64,000 nucleotides of DNA from Gammaproteobacteria bacterium (GTDB taxonomy: Bacteria; Pseudomonadota; Gammaproteobacteria; GCA-002705445; GCA-002716945). Location of the stretch: NCBI GenBank assembly GCA_016779485.1, contig JADHNN010000005.1:1-64000 (forward strand), read 5' to 3'. The notes under the pieces are model-generated. The model did no database searches. It was not told the origin of the DNA and saw only the letters and a list, made by a program, of their open reading frames with translations. A program made the position numbers and the translations under genes. The stretch's first letter is position 1. Each line of letters opens with the position of its first letter. Below, one piece after another: positions 30,523 to 42,427 of this stretch.

Positions 30523-31192
30523 TAGTAAAAAAATAATCGTTGCTTTGGATTATGATAATCTAGATTCGGCTATAGATTTTGTTGATTCGATAGATTCAGA
30601 ATTATGTAGAATAAAGATAGGTAAAGAACTTTTTACAAAATATGGTCCTAGTATAGTCAATAATATTCATGAAAAAGGATTTGAAATTTTTTTAGATTTG
30701 AAATTTCATGATATACCTACAACAGTATATAAGGCCTGTATCTCTGCATTTTCACTTAATATATGGATGTTGAATATTCATCTATCTGGAGGATATGATA
30801 TGGCTATTTCTGCTATGAAAGCTAAGAAAGATTGCCAATCAGCCTCTAAACTTATAGGTGTTACTGCTCTTACCAGTCTATCTGATCATGATTGTACAAA
30901 AATTTATGGTTGCAAAAGAACAGATCAATTAAAAAGATTGAGAGATATTGGTCTAGAAGCTGATATAGATGGATTTGTGTGTTCGCCATATGATATTAAT
31001 ACTCTTGCAGCAGAGGATAAAATTTTTGTAACACCAGGTATTAGAACTAACAATAATACTCATGATCATCATAAAGTAATTACACCAGTAAATGCATTGC
31101 AACTAGGCTCGACCTACCTTGTCATTGGAAGAAGTATCACAGAAAGCTCAGATCCAACCAAAGTGCTAAAAGAAATTTATCAATCTTTATAA
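30515..31192 (+). CDS. pyrF: Orotidine 5'-phosphate decarboxylase
   Basis: PyrF decarboxylates OMP to UMP. IIVALDYDNLDSAI begins the barrel, and the catalytic signature is FLDLKFHDIPTTVYKA, with the paired Lys and Asp residues. VTPGIR and QLGSTYLVIGRSIT bind phosphate. I choose the GTG at 30515 (225 residues), eight bases inside lapB, because the longer frame would read through the lapB zinc site in another frame. It converges on the kinase gene, overlapping by six bases. Confidence 0.94.
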   Translation: MHDSKKIIVALDYDNLDSAIDFVDSIDSELCRIKIGKELFTKYGPSIVNNIHEKGFEIFLDLKFHDIPTTVYKACISAFSLNIWMLNIHLSGGYDMAISAMKAKKDCQSASKLIGVTALTSLSDHDCTKIYGCKRTDQLKRLRDIGLEADIDGFVCSPYDINTLAAEDKIFVTPGIRTNNNTHDHHKVITPVNALQLGSTYLVIGRSITESSDPTKVLKEIYQSL

Positions 31193-32179
31193 GTCAGATT
31201 TAAGCTGTGCGTATTCTTCTTCACTGTCGTATTTAGCCCCATATTTTTGAATAATTCTTCCTGCACATTTATTAGCAAACTTTATGGATTCAGTAATAGT
31301 TTTATTATTTCTCTTTGATAATAGATATGCAGCTAAAAACATATCTCCAGCGCCTGTTAAGTCAACAGGCGTAACACTCTCACTAATTACATGAGTGATT
31401 TTAGTGTCATAATAAACATAAGCTCCTTTATTACCAGAAGTAATAACTATTTCATTTGAATAATTGCTTAGAAATTTTATAGAGTCATTAATATTATCAG
31501 ATGAAGAAATATTATATGCCTCTTGTTGGTTACAAAAAATAATATCAAAACTTTTATTAATCAATTCCATCATATTATCTTTGAAAAAACTAACTACATT
31601 TGGATCTGATAAAGTAATAATTTTTTTTATATTATTTTCACTTGCTACATCTAAACAATACTTCGCAACACTATTAGTACTATCGGAGGTAACTAGATAC
31701 CCTTCAATTAATAAGTATTCAGATTTAAATATGACGTCTTTTGATATGTCTTCTTTTGATAAATCAGATGAAACGCCAAGATAGGTATACATTGTTCTTT
31801 CATGGTCAGGTGTGATTAAAACTATACATTCACCAGTTGTACCGGTTTCTACTTGTTTAATAGCAGATTGCATGCCAACAAATTTCAATGATTCTTCAAA
31901 TGTAGCCCCAACATTATCTTTTGATACCCTACCAGTAAAACTTACATTTTCACCAAACTGAGCTAGAGCATATAAAGAATTTGCTACTGATCCCCCTGGC
32001 ATCATTTTTACAACTCCATACTTCTTCTTGAGTTCATTATTTATTCTATTATGATTTTGAATATCATTTAGCTCCATACAACCTTTTTTTAAGTTAAGTT
32101 GCTTAAGTTCATCTTCTGATATTATATATTCACTATCAACAAGCGCATTTCCTATTCCATATATAAATATTTCTTTCAT
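31187..32179 (-). CDS. PfkB-family sugar/nucleoside kinase (adenosine kinase-like)
   Basis: A 330-residue ribokinase-fold kinase. PGGSVANS (61-68) is the substrate-side signature, CNQQEA (216-221) the NxxE metal motif, and DLTGAGDMF (273-281) holds the catalytic Asp and the anion hole. The N-terminal arrangement resembles bacterial adenosine-kinase-like proteins, but ribokinase or fructokinase activity cannot be excluded. It is next to zapE on the same strand, one base apart. Confidence 0.82.
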   Translation of the reverse strand: MKEIFIYGIGNALVDSEYIISEDELKQLNLKKGCMELNDIQNHNRINNELKKKYGVVKMMPGGSVANSLYALAQFGENVSFTGRVSKDNVGATFEESLKFVGMQSAIKQVETGTTGECIVLITPDHERTMYTYLGVSSDLSKEDISKDVIFKSEYLLIEGYLVTSDSTNSVAKYCLDVASENNIKKIITLSDPNVVSFFKDNMMELINKSFDIIFCNQQEAYNISSSDNINDSIKFLSNYSNEIVITSGNKGAYVYYDTKITHVISESVTPVDLTGAGDMFLAAYLLSKRNNKTITESIKFANKCAGRIIQKYGAKYDSEEEYAQLKSDL

Positions 32180-32180
32180 C

Positions 32181-33221
32181 TTATTCCTTTGTATTTGTTA
32201 AATAATACATTCCTTGCATTTCATTTAGTCTACTTTGGCATCTATTCCAAAGATTTCTTAGTTTATCACCTGTATACAAATCATTGCATGCGTAGTTATT
32301 AAAAAAGAACTTAATTTTCATTTTATTTCTATAACAAATATCAATAAATGATATAAATCTTCTTATAAGATCTGCTGAGTCATCATTGCATGTAATGAAA
32401 TCATTAATGAAGATCCATTCTGTCTTTTTAGATATTTCTATATATTCTTTGTCCCCACCTGGTTCTCTAAAAAAATCAGAAAAAGAAATCCATAAAAAAT
32501 CACTTGAAGTAGCCTTACAGCTAAACGCTCTTGAATTAACATAATATTTTTTATTAAAGTTTAAATTCTCAAAATTATTCTGCAAAAAACATATAATACT
32601 CTCATCATTATGAACATGCTCAGAACTATTATTTAAATTTAGGATATTTCTTGATCTATAATCTACCAATCCTTCAATTTTATAAATATTAAGTGATTTT
32701 TTCATAATCTCCATTTCTTTTATAAATATTTCTCTCTGCAGTCCATCTTTATATAGATCATCTGGATGTGTGTTAGATGTCAAATAAAGTGTTATGTTTA
32801 ATGTAATAAGCTGATTTAGAAGATTTCCAATAATCATTGCATCTGTTATATCTTCAACTTGAAATTCATCTATGAAAATAACTTTACATTTCTTACTTAA
32901 ATCTCTAGCTATAATATTTAAAGGTTTCTTCTTGCCGGATAAGTTTGATAAATGTTCATGTATACTTTGCATGAATTCCATATAATGGAATGATGCTTTT
33001 CTTTCAGTAAGTAAATTAAAAAATGTTTTAGTAATTAAAGTTTTTCCCCTTCCAACATCTCCCCACACATAAAAGCTTTTCTTAGTTGATTTACTATCTA
33101 ATTTGTCATTTAAATCTTTATCGGGCTGTATTGACTCTATCAACTTATGAATTAAATGTAATTGTGCTGAATCTAAATCTATTCCTCGTTTTTTTAATTT
33201 TTTAATAATATAGTCAATCAT
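32181..33221 (-). CDS. zapE: Cell division ATPase ZapE (AFG1-like)
   Basis: ZapE is an AFG1-type ATPase that associates with FtsZ at constriction. The Walker A motif is GDVGRGKT (54-61) and Walker B is VIFIDEFQVED (about 114-124), both characteristic of the AFG1/ZapE group. SNTHPDDLYKDGLQR and VDYR are further signatures. It has 346 residues, slightly shorter than E. coli ZapE (375). Confidence 0.92.
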   Translation of the reverse strand: MIDYIIKKLKKRGIDLDSAQLHLIHKLIESIQPDKDLNDKLDSKSTKKSFYVWGDVGRGKTLITKTFFNLLTERKASFHYMEFMQSIHEHLSNLSGKKKPLNIIARDLSKKCKVIFIDEFQVEDITDAMIIGNLLNQLITLNITLYLTSNTHPDDLYKDGLQREIFIKEMEIMKKSLNIYKIEGLVDYRSRNILNLNNSSEHVHNDESIICFLQNNFENLNFNKKYYVNSRAFSCKATSSDFLWISFSDFFREPGGDKEYIEISKKTEWIFINDFITCNDDSADLIRRFISFIDICYRNKMKIKFFFNNYACNDLYTGDKLRNLWNRCQSRLNEMQGMYYLTNTKE

Positions 33222-33261
33222 GTTCTTTTGTGTATATCACTATTTGCACGTGACATTCTAA

Positions 33262-33345
33262 TACCACTGATCGGACTCGAACCGATACTTTCTTGCGAAA
33301 AAGGGATTTTGAGTCCCTCGTGTCTACCAATTCCACCACAGTGGC
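33262..33345 (-). tRNA. tRNA-Leu (anticodon CAA)
   Basis: On the minus strand the acceptor GCCACTG pairs with CAGTGGT, leaving discriminator A. The anticodon stem AGGGA/TCCCT encloses CTCAAAA with anticodon CAA (reads UUG). A long variable arm identifies a class II leucine tRNA, and the T-arm reads ATCGG-TTCGAGT-CCGAT. CCA is not encoded. It lies just upstream of zapE on the same strand. Confidence 0.94.
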
Positions 33346-33362
33346 ATAATATTCGTATATTG

Positions 33363-33371
33363 TGCTAAGAT
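33363..33371 (+). promoter_or_regulatory. Extended -10 before the small membrane protein gene
   Basis: TGC followed by TAAGAT fits an extended -10 element whose expected start point falls on or next to the ATG at 33377. If it is active, the mRNA would be leaderless. No -35 match is seen. Confidence 0.33.
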
Positions 33372-33376
33372 AAACT

Positions 33377-33577
33377 ATGTTGGATTATATCATATACTTC
33401 ACAATCATAATTATTGCAATATTAGTTGTATTGTATATTCGAAAACAAATTACATTATCTCAAAATATTCGTATCGAAGATACTACGCTAGAGAAGCTTG
33501 ACGAAAAGTTAAAAAAACATAAATTGATTGGCGGAAGACATAAACGAACTAATAAGAAAAACCCGCCGATAGTTTAG
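33377..33577 (+). CDS. Small single-pass membrane protein, unknown
   Basis: A 66-residue protein with one N-terminal hydrophobic helix (about 4-21) and a highly basic C-terminal tail (KKHKLIGGRHKRTNKKN), which predicts a bitopic inner-membrane protein with its tail in the cytoplasm. I do not recognise the family. It overlaps the stop of the convergent gene by four bases. Confidence 0.55.
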   Translation: MLDYIIYFTIIIIAILVVLYIRKQITLSQNIRIEDTTLEKLDEKLKKHKLIGGRHKRTNKKNPPIV

Positions 33578-34017
33578 CTATTTTGCTCTTTTGCTGACTG
33601 TGCCATTTTAGCCATCTCAGGTGTGTATGCTTCTCCTTGCCATAACATATCATAGACAATTTCTTCGTTGCCATTTTCACAAAGGTCAATTACGTTTTGA
33701 AATAAAGGTTGGAATTTATCGCTTTTATGAGAATTCTCATGCTCCTCATATGAATTCCAATATGTGATGATAAGTGCTTCCTTATTTTTTAATTCACTCT
33801 CTAAGGCTTTTCCAAGGTTAGATCCTTCATTTGATATTTGTCCACTATTTAAAACAACCATTCCACCAATAAATCCAGTCTCAGAATGATATGTTTTTAC
33901 ATTTTCACACATCAGGGCAACTCTTTCTTGAAGCTCGTCAATAGTATGACCTTTCTTAAGGATTACTCGATTAATAGTTACTATGCCATCATGAGGAAAA
34001 TTTTTTATCAATGCCAT
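33574..34017 (-). CDS. Putative dimeric alpha/beta-barrel (ABM-like) protein
   Basis: The 147-residue protein lacks a signal peptide. The pattern IVTINRVILKKGHTIDELQ, GFIGGMVVL and ITYWNSYEEHENSHKSDKFQPLF resembles antibiotic-biosynthesis-monooxygenase-type dimeric alpha/beta barrels, in which the W-x-S-x-E-x-H stretch closes the domain. A good ribosome site (AGGAG, eight bases before the ATG) is present, which is unusual in this window. Substrate and role are unknown. Confidence 0.6.
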   Translation of the reverse strand: MALIKNFPHDGIVTINRVILKKGHTIDELQERVALMCENVKTYHSETGFIGGMVVLNSGQISNEGSNLGKALESELKNKEALIITYWNSYEEHENSHKSDKFQPLFQNVIDLCENGNEEIVYDMLWQGEAYTPEMAKMAQSAKEQNS

Positions 34018-34098
34018 AGATTTACTCCTGTTATTTTATTTAAAAAGTTCATATCAATTTTGTATCAAATTTCTTTTTAATTTGCAATGATGATAACC

Positions 34099-34104
34099 TA
34101 TAAT
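34099..34104 (+). promoter_or_regulatory. -10 box immediately upstream of queA
   Basis: A perfect TATAAT ends eight bases before the queA ATG, so transcription should start about one or two bases before the codon. A TTTAAT at 34076 stands 17 bases upstream as a weak -35. This suggests a leaderless or near-leaderless message for queA-tgt-yajC-secDF. Confidence 0.48.
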
Positions 34105-34112
34105 CCATTCTG

Positions 34113-36549
<2,437 letters not shown>

Positions 36550-36550
<1 letters not shown>

Positions 36551-38334
36551 TGTATAAATATCCTACCTGGAAATATATTTTAGTGCTGCTAGTTTTAAGT
36601 TATGCAGTAATATATTCTTTACCTAATTTTTATAATACATATCCTTCTATTCAGGTAAACACATTTGATAAAAAAGAAGTCGACAGTCTAAATTTAAAGC
36701 AACTGTCAGAAGACAACAAGATTTCTAATATTGGCATAGATGGAAATAATCTTTTTTTTAATTCAATTGATGATCAATTAAATGCATATAATAAATTGAT
36801 TAAGCTGCCATCGTATCAATTTACATTAAGTAACTATAATCATATTCCTAAATGGTTGAGTACTATTAATGCAAATCCAGTGTCTTTAGGTTTAGACCTA
36901 AAAGGCGGAGTTCACTTTCTTCTTCAAATTGATAGTGATAATGTGAAAAAATCTAGATTCACTCAATTGGAAAATAATCTTAGAAACTTTTTTATTGATA
37001 ATGGCATTCGATACAATACCTTCTTTACAGATACAGATAGTGTTACTTTTAAGTTAAATAAAGATTCAATTGATCCTGAAGTTTTAGCTATCCTTAATGA
37101 GAACTTCTCGGATTATCAAATAACAACTCTGAAATCTGAAAGTGGCATGGATATTAGTGCAACTCTATCTCAGAAATCCTTTCAAAATGATATAAAAGCA
37201 TCAATGAAAAAGAATCTTGCAATATTAAGATCTAGAGTTAATGAACTCGGTGTTTCTCAACCTATTATTCAGCAGCAAGGAAAAAACCGAATTATCGTTC
37301 AACTACCGGGACTACAGGACTCAACTAGAGCTAAAACTATTCTAGGTTCTACAGCTACTCTAGAATTTAGACTAACAAGAGGATCTCCTGATGATTGGAG
37401 TCAATCTGAAGCTATTGGTACAAACACTATTAGTGAATCACTATTATATAGACATAAAAATGGCTCCCCTGTACTTCTGTCAAGAGATGTTATTGCATCA
37501 GGTAAAGATATTGAAGGAGCAAACTCTGGCTTTGATGGACAAACTAACCAACCAGCTGTATTTGTTAATTTAAGCGCATATGGCGCATCCAACATGCTTG
37601 ATACAACATCAAAAAACATTGGAAACAGAATGGCAGTCGTCTTTGTTGAACAAGATAAAAACCAGGTAATTAATATTGCTACAATAAGGGAAGCATTCAG
37701 CAAACGTTTTCAAATAACAGGTCTTGACCTTCAGGAGGCAAAAGACTTAGCAATACTTTTAAGATCAGGATCGCTTAGTGCACCAATGACAATAGTTGAA
37801 GAGAGAACGGTTGGCCCGAGTCTTGGTAGTGAAAATATAATTTCGGGAAGAGACTCCATGTTACTAGGGATGATGTTAGTAATATTGTTCATGTTTATTT
37901 ACTATAAGAAATTTGGAGTGATAGCAAATATTGCTCTAATATTTAATATATTAATCATCACAGCAACATTAGCTCTTTTTCAGGCAACACTTACCCTTTC
38001 TGGTATCGCAGGTATTGTACTCACGGTGGGTATGGCAGTGGATGCAAACGTACTAATATATGAAAGAATAAGGGAAGAGATCCTAAATGGAAATAGCCCA
38101 AATGCTAGTATCATCTCAGGTTACAATAAAGCATTTTCTACTATTTCCGATGCAAATATCACCACGCTTATTGCAGCAATTGCATTGTTAACAATTGGTA
38201 CAGGTGTGGTTAAAGGATTTGCAGTTACATTAGTAATAGGAATATTGTCTTCTATGTTTACAGCAATCGTCGGTACTAGAGCATTAGTAAGTTTTATATA
38301 TGAGAATAAAAACAATAAAGGGCTGTCTATTTAA
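36550..38334 (+). CDS. secD: Protein translocase subunit SecD
   Basis: SecD uses the proton gradient to help pull preproteins through SecYEG. It has an N-terminal membrane helix, a large periplasmic region (with LGLDLKGGVHFLLQID at its start and RVNELGVSQPIIQQQG later) and a C-terminal bundle of five helices with GMAVDANVLIYERIREE, the RND-type proton-relay segment. It has 594 residues, near the E. coli 615. Confidence 0.97.
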
Positions 38335-39224
38335 TGTTTAGAATTATAAAAGAGCTTGATATAAAATTTATGGAAATTAGAAAGATTCCATTAATTCTTT
38401 CATCACTATTGTTGGCAGTATCAATATTAAGCATCATAATCAAAGGTTTTAATTTCGGAATTGACTTTTCAAGCGGATATATTGTCCAGTTAAAATTTGA
38501 TAACAAAGTTACAGTTATTGATGTGCAGGATAAACTGTCTAAAAATAATCTGAGTGACTCGACTGTTCAGCTGTATGGATCAAGTAAAGAAATACTTATC
38601 AAGCTTAAAGATGAAGAGATATTTAAGAAAACTAATATTAATAATTACCTAAAAAAGATATTTAATGATTCTAGCTTCAAGATTACTAAACTGGAATATG
38701 TAGGAGCACAAGTTGGAAGTGAACTAAGAGAGAAGGGTGAATGGGCCATGTTAATAGCACTATTCAGCATTCTGATATACATAGCTCTAAGATTTGAACT
38801 TATCTATGGTCTGGGAGCAATTTCTGCTTTAATTCATGATGTTATAATAACACTTGGATTTTTTTCCTTTTTTAATTTAACTTTTGATTTAAGTGTTTTA
38901 GCTGCAGTATTAGCTGTAATTGGTTACTCACTTAATGACTCAATAGTCGTATTTGATAGGATTAGAGAAAATAATATTATTCTGAGAAAATTATCAATAT
39001 TTGCTGTTTTAAATAAATCAATCAATCAAACTTTATCTAGAACACTTGTAACTTCATTCACAACAATGCTTGTTATAATTTCTTTACTTATATTTGGAGG
39101 CAATGCTGTTGAAAATTTCTCTATAGCGATGCTTATAGGTATTTTAATTGGTACATATTCATCTATATTCATAGCTAGCACAAGCTTGTCATATTTTGGA
39201 ATCAAACGCCCAGAAGAAAGCTAA
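38334..39224 (+). CDS. secF: Protein translocase subunit SecF
   Basis: SecF is the partner of SecD, with six membrane helices. GIDFSSGYIVQL near residue 43 and the helix-4 region with YSLNDSIVVFDRIREN are diagnostic. It has 296 residues. It starts on the last base of secD and ends six bases from the convergent suhB-like gene. Confidence 0.96.
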   Translation: MFRIIKELDIKFMEIRKIPLILSSLLLAVSILSIIIKGFNFGIDFSSGYIVQLKFDNKVTVIDVQDKLSKNNLSDSTVQLYGSSKEILIKLKDEEIFKKTNINNYLKKIFNDSSFKITKLEYVGAQVGSELREKGEWAMLIALFSILIYIALRFELIYGLGAISALIHDVIITLGFFSFFNLTFDLSVLAAVLAVIGYSLNDSIVVFDRIRENNIILRKLSIFAVLNKSINQTLSRTLVTSFTTMLVIISLLIFGGNAVENFSIAMLIGILIGTYSSIFIASTSLSYFGIKRPEES

Positions 39225-39231
39225 TTAGCTT
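39218..39231. other. Palindrome at the secF / suhB-like junction
   Basis: A 14-base perfect palindrome (AAGCTAATTAGCTT) covers the secF stop and reaches the stop of the convergent gene. It could form a minimal five-pair hairpin and act as a weak bidirectional stop. The stem is short and AT-rich. Confidence 0.25.
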
Positions 39232-39958
39232 ATAGCCTTTTCATTGTTTTTTCATTTGCTAAAAGCATAAAATCATTTGAGTCATTAATTATTATTCCAG
39301 ACTCTTTAGCCACAAGCATGCAGTCTTGATTTTTTTTAAAATCATCATGGCTTAATATATAAAAATCAATAAGTCCTCTTGACAGATATATCAATTCTAC
39401 AGATAGAGAATTTAAAGATAATATTTTATGAACACTTAAATAATCAGGCACCTGAATATTATCAGAACAAGCATAAATTAACGTTTCTGATTCATTATTG
39501 GATCTTACCTTTCTTTGATTATTCACTGAACCAGATCCTTTCTCACTGAATAAGAAAATATCTAAAAATGGGTTTAAAATAAATGTAGATATAATATTTT
39601 CTTTATGTGCTACAGATAGTGATAAAGTCCAAAAAGGAAGTTTTCTACAAAAATTATCATAATCATGGATAAAATTTATCATCCATATGTACGCATCATC
39701 TGGATGAACTTTCTTGTTATAAATTATATTAGGATCCTCAAGTCTTAGCCGGTCTTTATCTTCTGTGTAATTGAACTCAATATAGTCATCTACACCTAAT
39801 TTATAGTAAGTATTAATATGCTCAACTGCTTTGCTTGTTAATATTTCTCTAACTGGCATATTTCTCAAAGCATCAGTACTTTTATTAATAAAGAATCTTC
39901 TCACTTCTTCTTCAATAAGCTCTCCGGCTGATTTTGCTATGTTGAGTCTTGGTTGCAT
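39230..39958 (-). CDS. Decayed inositol monophosphatase, SuhB-like
   Basis: The position between secF and trmJ and the outline (QPRLNIAKSAGELI at the start; NFCRKLPFWTLSLSVAHKE; GSGSVNNQRKV; VAKESGIIIND at the end) identify the SuhB / inositol-monophosphatase fold. The metal motif WVIDPLDGTTNF reads WMINFIHDYDNF (92-103), so the two Mg-binding Asp are Asn95 and His98. The WDxAAGE motif is also lost. Phosphatase activity is therefore unlikely. In E. coli SuhB also works in rRNA transcription antitermination with Nus factors, a role that does not need catalysis. The frame is intact at 242 residues (usual 267). Confidence 0.72.
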   Translation of the reverse strand: MQPRLNIAKSAGELIEEEVRRFFINKSTDALRNMPVREILTSKAVEHINTYYKLGVDDYIEFNYTEDKDRLRLEDPNIIYNKKVHPDDAYIWMINFIHDYDNFCRKLPFWTLSLSVAHKENIISTFILNPFLDIFLFSEKGSGSVNNQRKVRSNNESETLIYACSDNIQVPDYLSVHKILSLNSLSVELIYLSRGLIDFYILSHDDFKKNQDCMLVAKESGIIINDSNDFMLLANEKTMKRL

Positions 39959-39980
39959 AATAATTTATAGTTAGATAGTG

Positions 39981-39986
39981 TATACT
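39981..39986 (+). promoter_or_regulatory. -10 box immediately upstream of trmJ
   Basis: TATACT ends five bases before the trmJ ATG in the 33-base gap to the divergent suhB-like gene. The expected transcription start is on the ATG itself. The -35 region is not convincing. Confidence 0.38.
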
Positions 39987-39991
39987 ACATT

Positions 39992-40702
39992 ATGTCACGT
40001 AATATTAATATTATTTTAGTTAATACCAGCCATCCCGGAAACATTGGTTCTACTGCTAGAGCAATGAAGACGATGGGATTGGATCAACTTACTTTAGTAG
40101 CCCCTAAAAACTTTCCATCTGATATAGCAAATGCAAAAGCTGTTGGCTGTGTGGATGTCCTAGAAAAAGCTAGAGTTGAATCGTCTCTAGATGAAGCATT
40201 ATCTGACTCTAATATTGTTATTGGGTTTTCAGCAAGATATAGAAAGTCAAATATTCCCTCTCTATCCATGGAACAGCTCATGACTGTATTAAATAAACAA
40301 AAAGAACATAAGGCATCAATTGTTTTTGGTAATGAACAATCAGGCTTATCTAACGATGAACTTAAACTATGCAATTATTTGGTATCAATTCCAACTCATG
40401 AGTCATATGCTTCACTTAATCTTGCTTCGGCTGTTCAAATATTTTCTTATGAATATTTTAAATCGTATAATGTCAAACCTACTATTATACATTCAACCAA
40501 ACTATCTACTCACTCAAGTAAACTTGTCTTAATTAAGAAATTTTTATCTATCATGCAAGATTTAAAAATAATTACAGATAAAAACAGGAATTCACTTACT
40601 CAAAATATTCATATCATTTTTAATAAAACAGATTTAACTGAGAATGAAGTTAACCTTTATCTTGGAATACTTTCCAATATAGATAAAGCCTTACAAAAAT
40701 AA
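39992..40702 (+). CDS. trmJ: tRNA (cytidine/uridine-2'-O-)-methyltransferase TrmJ
   Basis: TrmJ is a SPOUT enzyme that methylates the 2'-OH of nucleotide 32 in several tRNAs. NIILVNTSHPGNIGSTARAMKTMG, IVFGNEQSGLSNDEL and YASLNLASAVQIFSYE are the three SPOUT motifs that form the knot. It has 236 residues. The suhB-trmJ-iscR order is conserved; the cysE often found in between is absent. Confidence 0.94.
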   Translation: MSRNINIILVNTSHPGNIGSTARAMKTMGLDQLTLVAPKNFPSDIANAKAVGCVDVLEKARVESSLDEALSDSNIVIGFSARYRKSNIPSLSMEQLMTVLNKQKEHKASIVFGNEQSGLSNDELKLCNYLVSIPTHESYASLNLASAVQIFSYEYFKSYNVKPTIIHSTKLSTHSSKLVLIKKFLSIMQDLKIITDKNRNSLTQNIHIIFNKTDLTENEVNLYLGILSNIDKALQK

Positions 40703-40726
40703 TAGTTGACTGAACAAGTCAAGTAT
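40702..40726 (+). promoter_or_regulatory. Type 1 IscR-binding site at the iscR promoter
   Basis: ATAGTTGACT-gaaca-AGTCAAGTAT fits the type 1 IscR consensus (ATASYYGACT-RWWWY-AGTCRRSTAT) at all 20 arm positions and differs only in the central five bases. It covers the -35 box, so [2Fe-2S]-IscR bound here would block RNA polymerase and give the usual autorepression. Confidence 0.85.
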
Positions 40727-40734
40727 ATGATAAT
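40706..40734 (+). promoter_or_regulatory. iscR promoter
   Basis: A -35 of TTGACT (40706-40711) and a -10 of GATAAT (40729-40734) are separated by exactly 17 bases. The -10 ends six bases before the iscR ATG, so the message probably starts at or within a base or two of the ATG. It is the clearest sigma-70 promoter in the window. Confidence 0.8.
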
Positions 40735-40740
40735 TCATTC

Positions 40741-41187
40741 ATGAAATTAAGTACTAAATCTAGATATGCCATAACAGCAATGATTGACTTGGCTCAAAAT
40801 CAAGATGGAGCAGTGTCACTTAAGGATATATCTGACAGACAGTCAATTTCTTTATCGTATTTAGAACAACTATTTTGTAAACTTAAAAACTTTAAAGTAG
40901 TGACTAGCAGACGTGGCCCTGGCGGCGGGTACGTTCTTAACAAAAAATCCAGTGAAATTTCACTTCACGAAATTATCACAGCAGTTGAAGAGAATATGGA
41001 TCAAACTCAGTGTGGTGGTAGCATGAATTGTAATAAAGATAAGCCATGCACAACACATAATGTTTGGACCGGGCTTAACAAAATTATAAGTGATTACATG
41101 AAGAATATAACTATTAAAGACGTAATATCTAATCAAGTTATACATAGTTTGCATGATGCAAGGGAGAGCGATACTCATGTCAGTTAA
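40741..41187 (+). CDS. iscR: Iron-sulfur cluster regulator IscR
   Basis: IscR is an Rrf2-family repressor that senses cluster supply through its own 2Fe-2S centre. The winged-helix region ([25 protein letters not shown]) is followed by the cluster ligands Cys91, Cys97, Cys103 and His106, matching the E. coli spacing of Cys92, Cys98, Cys104 and His107. It has 148 residues. A type 1 operator stands on its own promoter, and iscS overlaps its end by 11 bases. Confidence 0.97.
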   Translation: MKLSTKSRYAITAMIDLAQNQDGAVSLKDISDRQSISLSYLEQLFCKLKNFKVVTSRRGPGGGYVLNKKSSEISLHEIITAVEENMDQTQCGGSMNCNKDKPCTTHNVWTGLNKIISDYMKNITIKDVISNQVIHSLHDARESDTHVS

Positions 41188-42424
41188 TACAAAAAAAATA
41201 AATTCCACCCTCAATATTCCTATTTATTTAGATTATTCCTCAACAACTCCAGTAGATAATAGAGTTGCAAAAAAAATGTCAGGGTGCCTAACGCTTGATG
41301 GAGCTTTTGGAAATCCTGCATCAAGATCTCATTCGTTTGGATGGGATAGCGATCATTTAATTAAAGAGGCAAGAGAAAATGTTTCAAAACTAATTAAATG
41401 TGATACTCGAGAAATAGTTTGGACGAGTGGTGCAACAGAATCAAATAACCTGGCAATAAAAGGTGCCGCACATTTTTATAAATCAAAAGGAAATCATCTG
41501 ATAACGCTTACAACAGAGCATAAGGCTGTTCTTGATACAATGAGACAACTAGAATTGGAAGGCTATAATGTCACTTATTTAGACCCCGAACCTAATGGAC
41601 TAGTAGATTTAAAAAAACTAGAAAATGCCATGACAGATCAGACTATACTCATCTCAATTATGCATGTTAATAATGAAATTGGCGTTATTCAGGATCTTGA
41701 AAGTATAGGGCAAATAACAAAAAGAAAAAAAATATTATTTCATGTTGATGCAGCACAAAGTCCTGGAAAAGTTGACATTGATGTTAATAAATTTAACGTT
41801 GATTTATTATCACTGTCTGCACATAAAGTCTATGGACCAAAAGGTATAGGCGCATTATATGTAAGAAGAAAACCTAGAGTAAGATTAGAAGCTCAAATGC
41901 ATGGAGGAGGCCACGAGAGAGGGTTCAGATCTGGCACCTTACCTACACATCAAATCGTTGGCATGGGCGAAGCATTTCGTATTGCGTATGAAGAAATGAA
42001 AGATGATAATAAACGCATCAAATTACTTAGAGACAAATTTTGGAATCAACTGAAAGATGTCGAGGAAATATACCTTAATGGTGATTTAGAAAATAGAATT
42101 CCCGGCAACCTTAATGTCAGTTTTAACTATGTTGAAGGTGAAAGCTTAATAATGGCTATCAAAGATATAGCGGTCTCATCAGGTTCAGCCTGCACATCTG
42201 CAAGTCTGGAACCTAGTTATGTCTTGAGAGCGCTTGGAAGAGACGATGAATTAGCACACAGCTCAATAAGAATCACTATTGGAAAGTATACTACGGAAGA
42301 GGAAGTTGATTATGCAGTAGACTTACTAAAAAAATCTGTTTCTAAACTTCGTGATTTATCACCATTATGGGATATGTATAAAGATGGCATTGATATCAAA
42401 TCAATCAAATGGAATACACATTAA
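41177..42424 (+). CDS. iscS: Cysteine desulfurase IscS
   Basis: IscS takes sulfur from cysteine and passes it as persulfide to scaffold and tRNA-thiolation proteins. [45 protein letters not shown] (PLP lysine), [13 protein letters not shown] and the mobile catalytic loop [16 protein letters not shown] are present. I prefer the ATG at 41177 (MSVNTKK, 415 residues), with GGGAG upstream, over one at 41153. Only three bases separate its stop from iscA, with no iscU between them. Confidence 0.96.
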   Translation: MSVNTKKINSTLNIPIYLDYSSTTPVDNRVAKKMSGCLTLDGAFGNPASRSHSFGWDSDHLIKEARENVSKLIKCDTREIVWTSGATESNNLAIKGAAHFYKSKGNHLITLTTEHKAVLDTMRQLELEGYNVTYLDPEPNGLVDLKKLENAMTDQTILISIMHVNNEIGVIQDLESIGQITKRKKILFHVDAAQSPGKVDIDVNKFNVDLLSLSAHKVYGPKGIGALYVRRKPRVRLEAQMHGGGHERGFRSGTLPTHQIVGMGEAFRIAYEEMKDDNKRIKLLRDKFWNQLKDVEEIYLNGDLENRIPGNLNVSFNYVEGESLIMAIKDIAVSSGSACTSASLEPSYVLRALGRDDELAHSSIRITIGKYTTEEEVDYAVDLLKKSVSKLRDLSPLWDMYKDGIDIKSIKWNTH

Positions 42425-42427
42425 ATT

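Noticed and set aside
42425..42427. Hidden or frameshifted iscU between iscS and iscA
   Set aside because: Only three bases separate the two genes, and both neighbours are full length.
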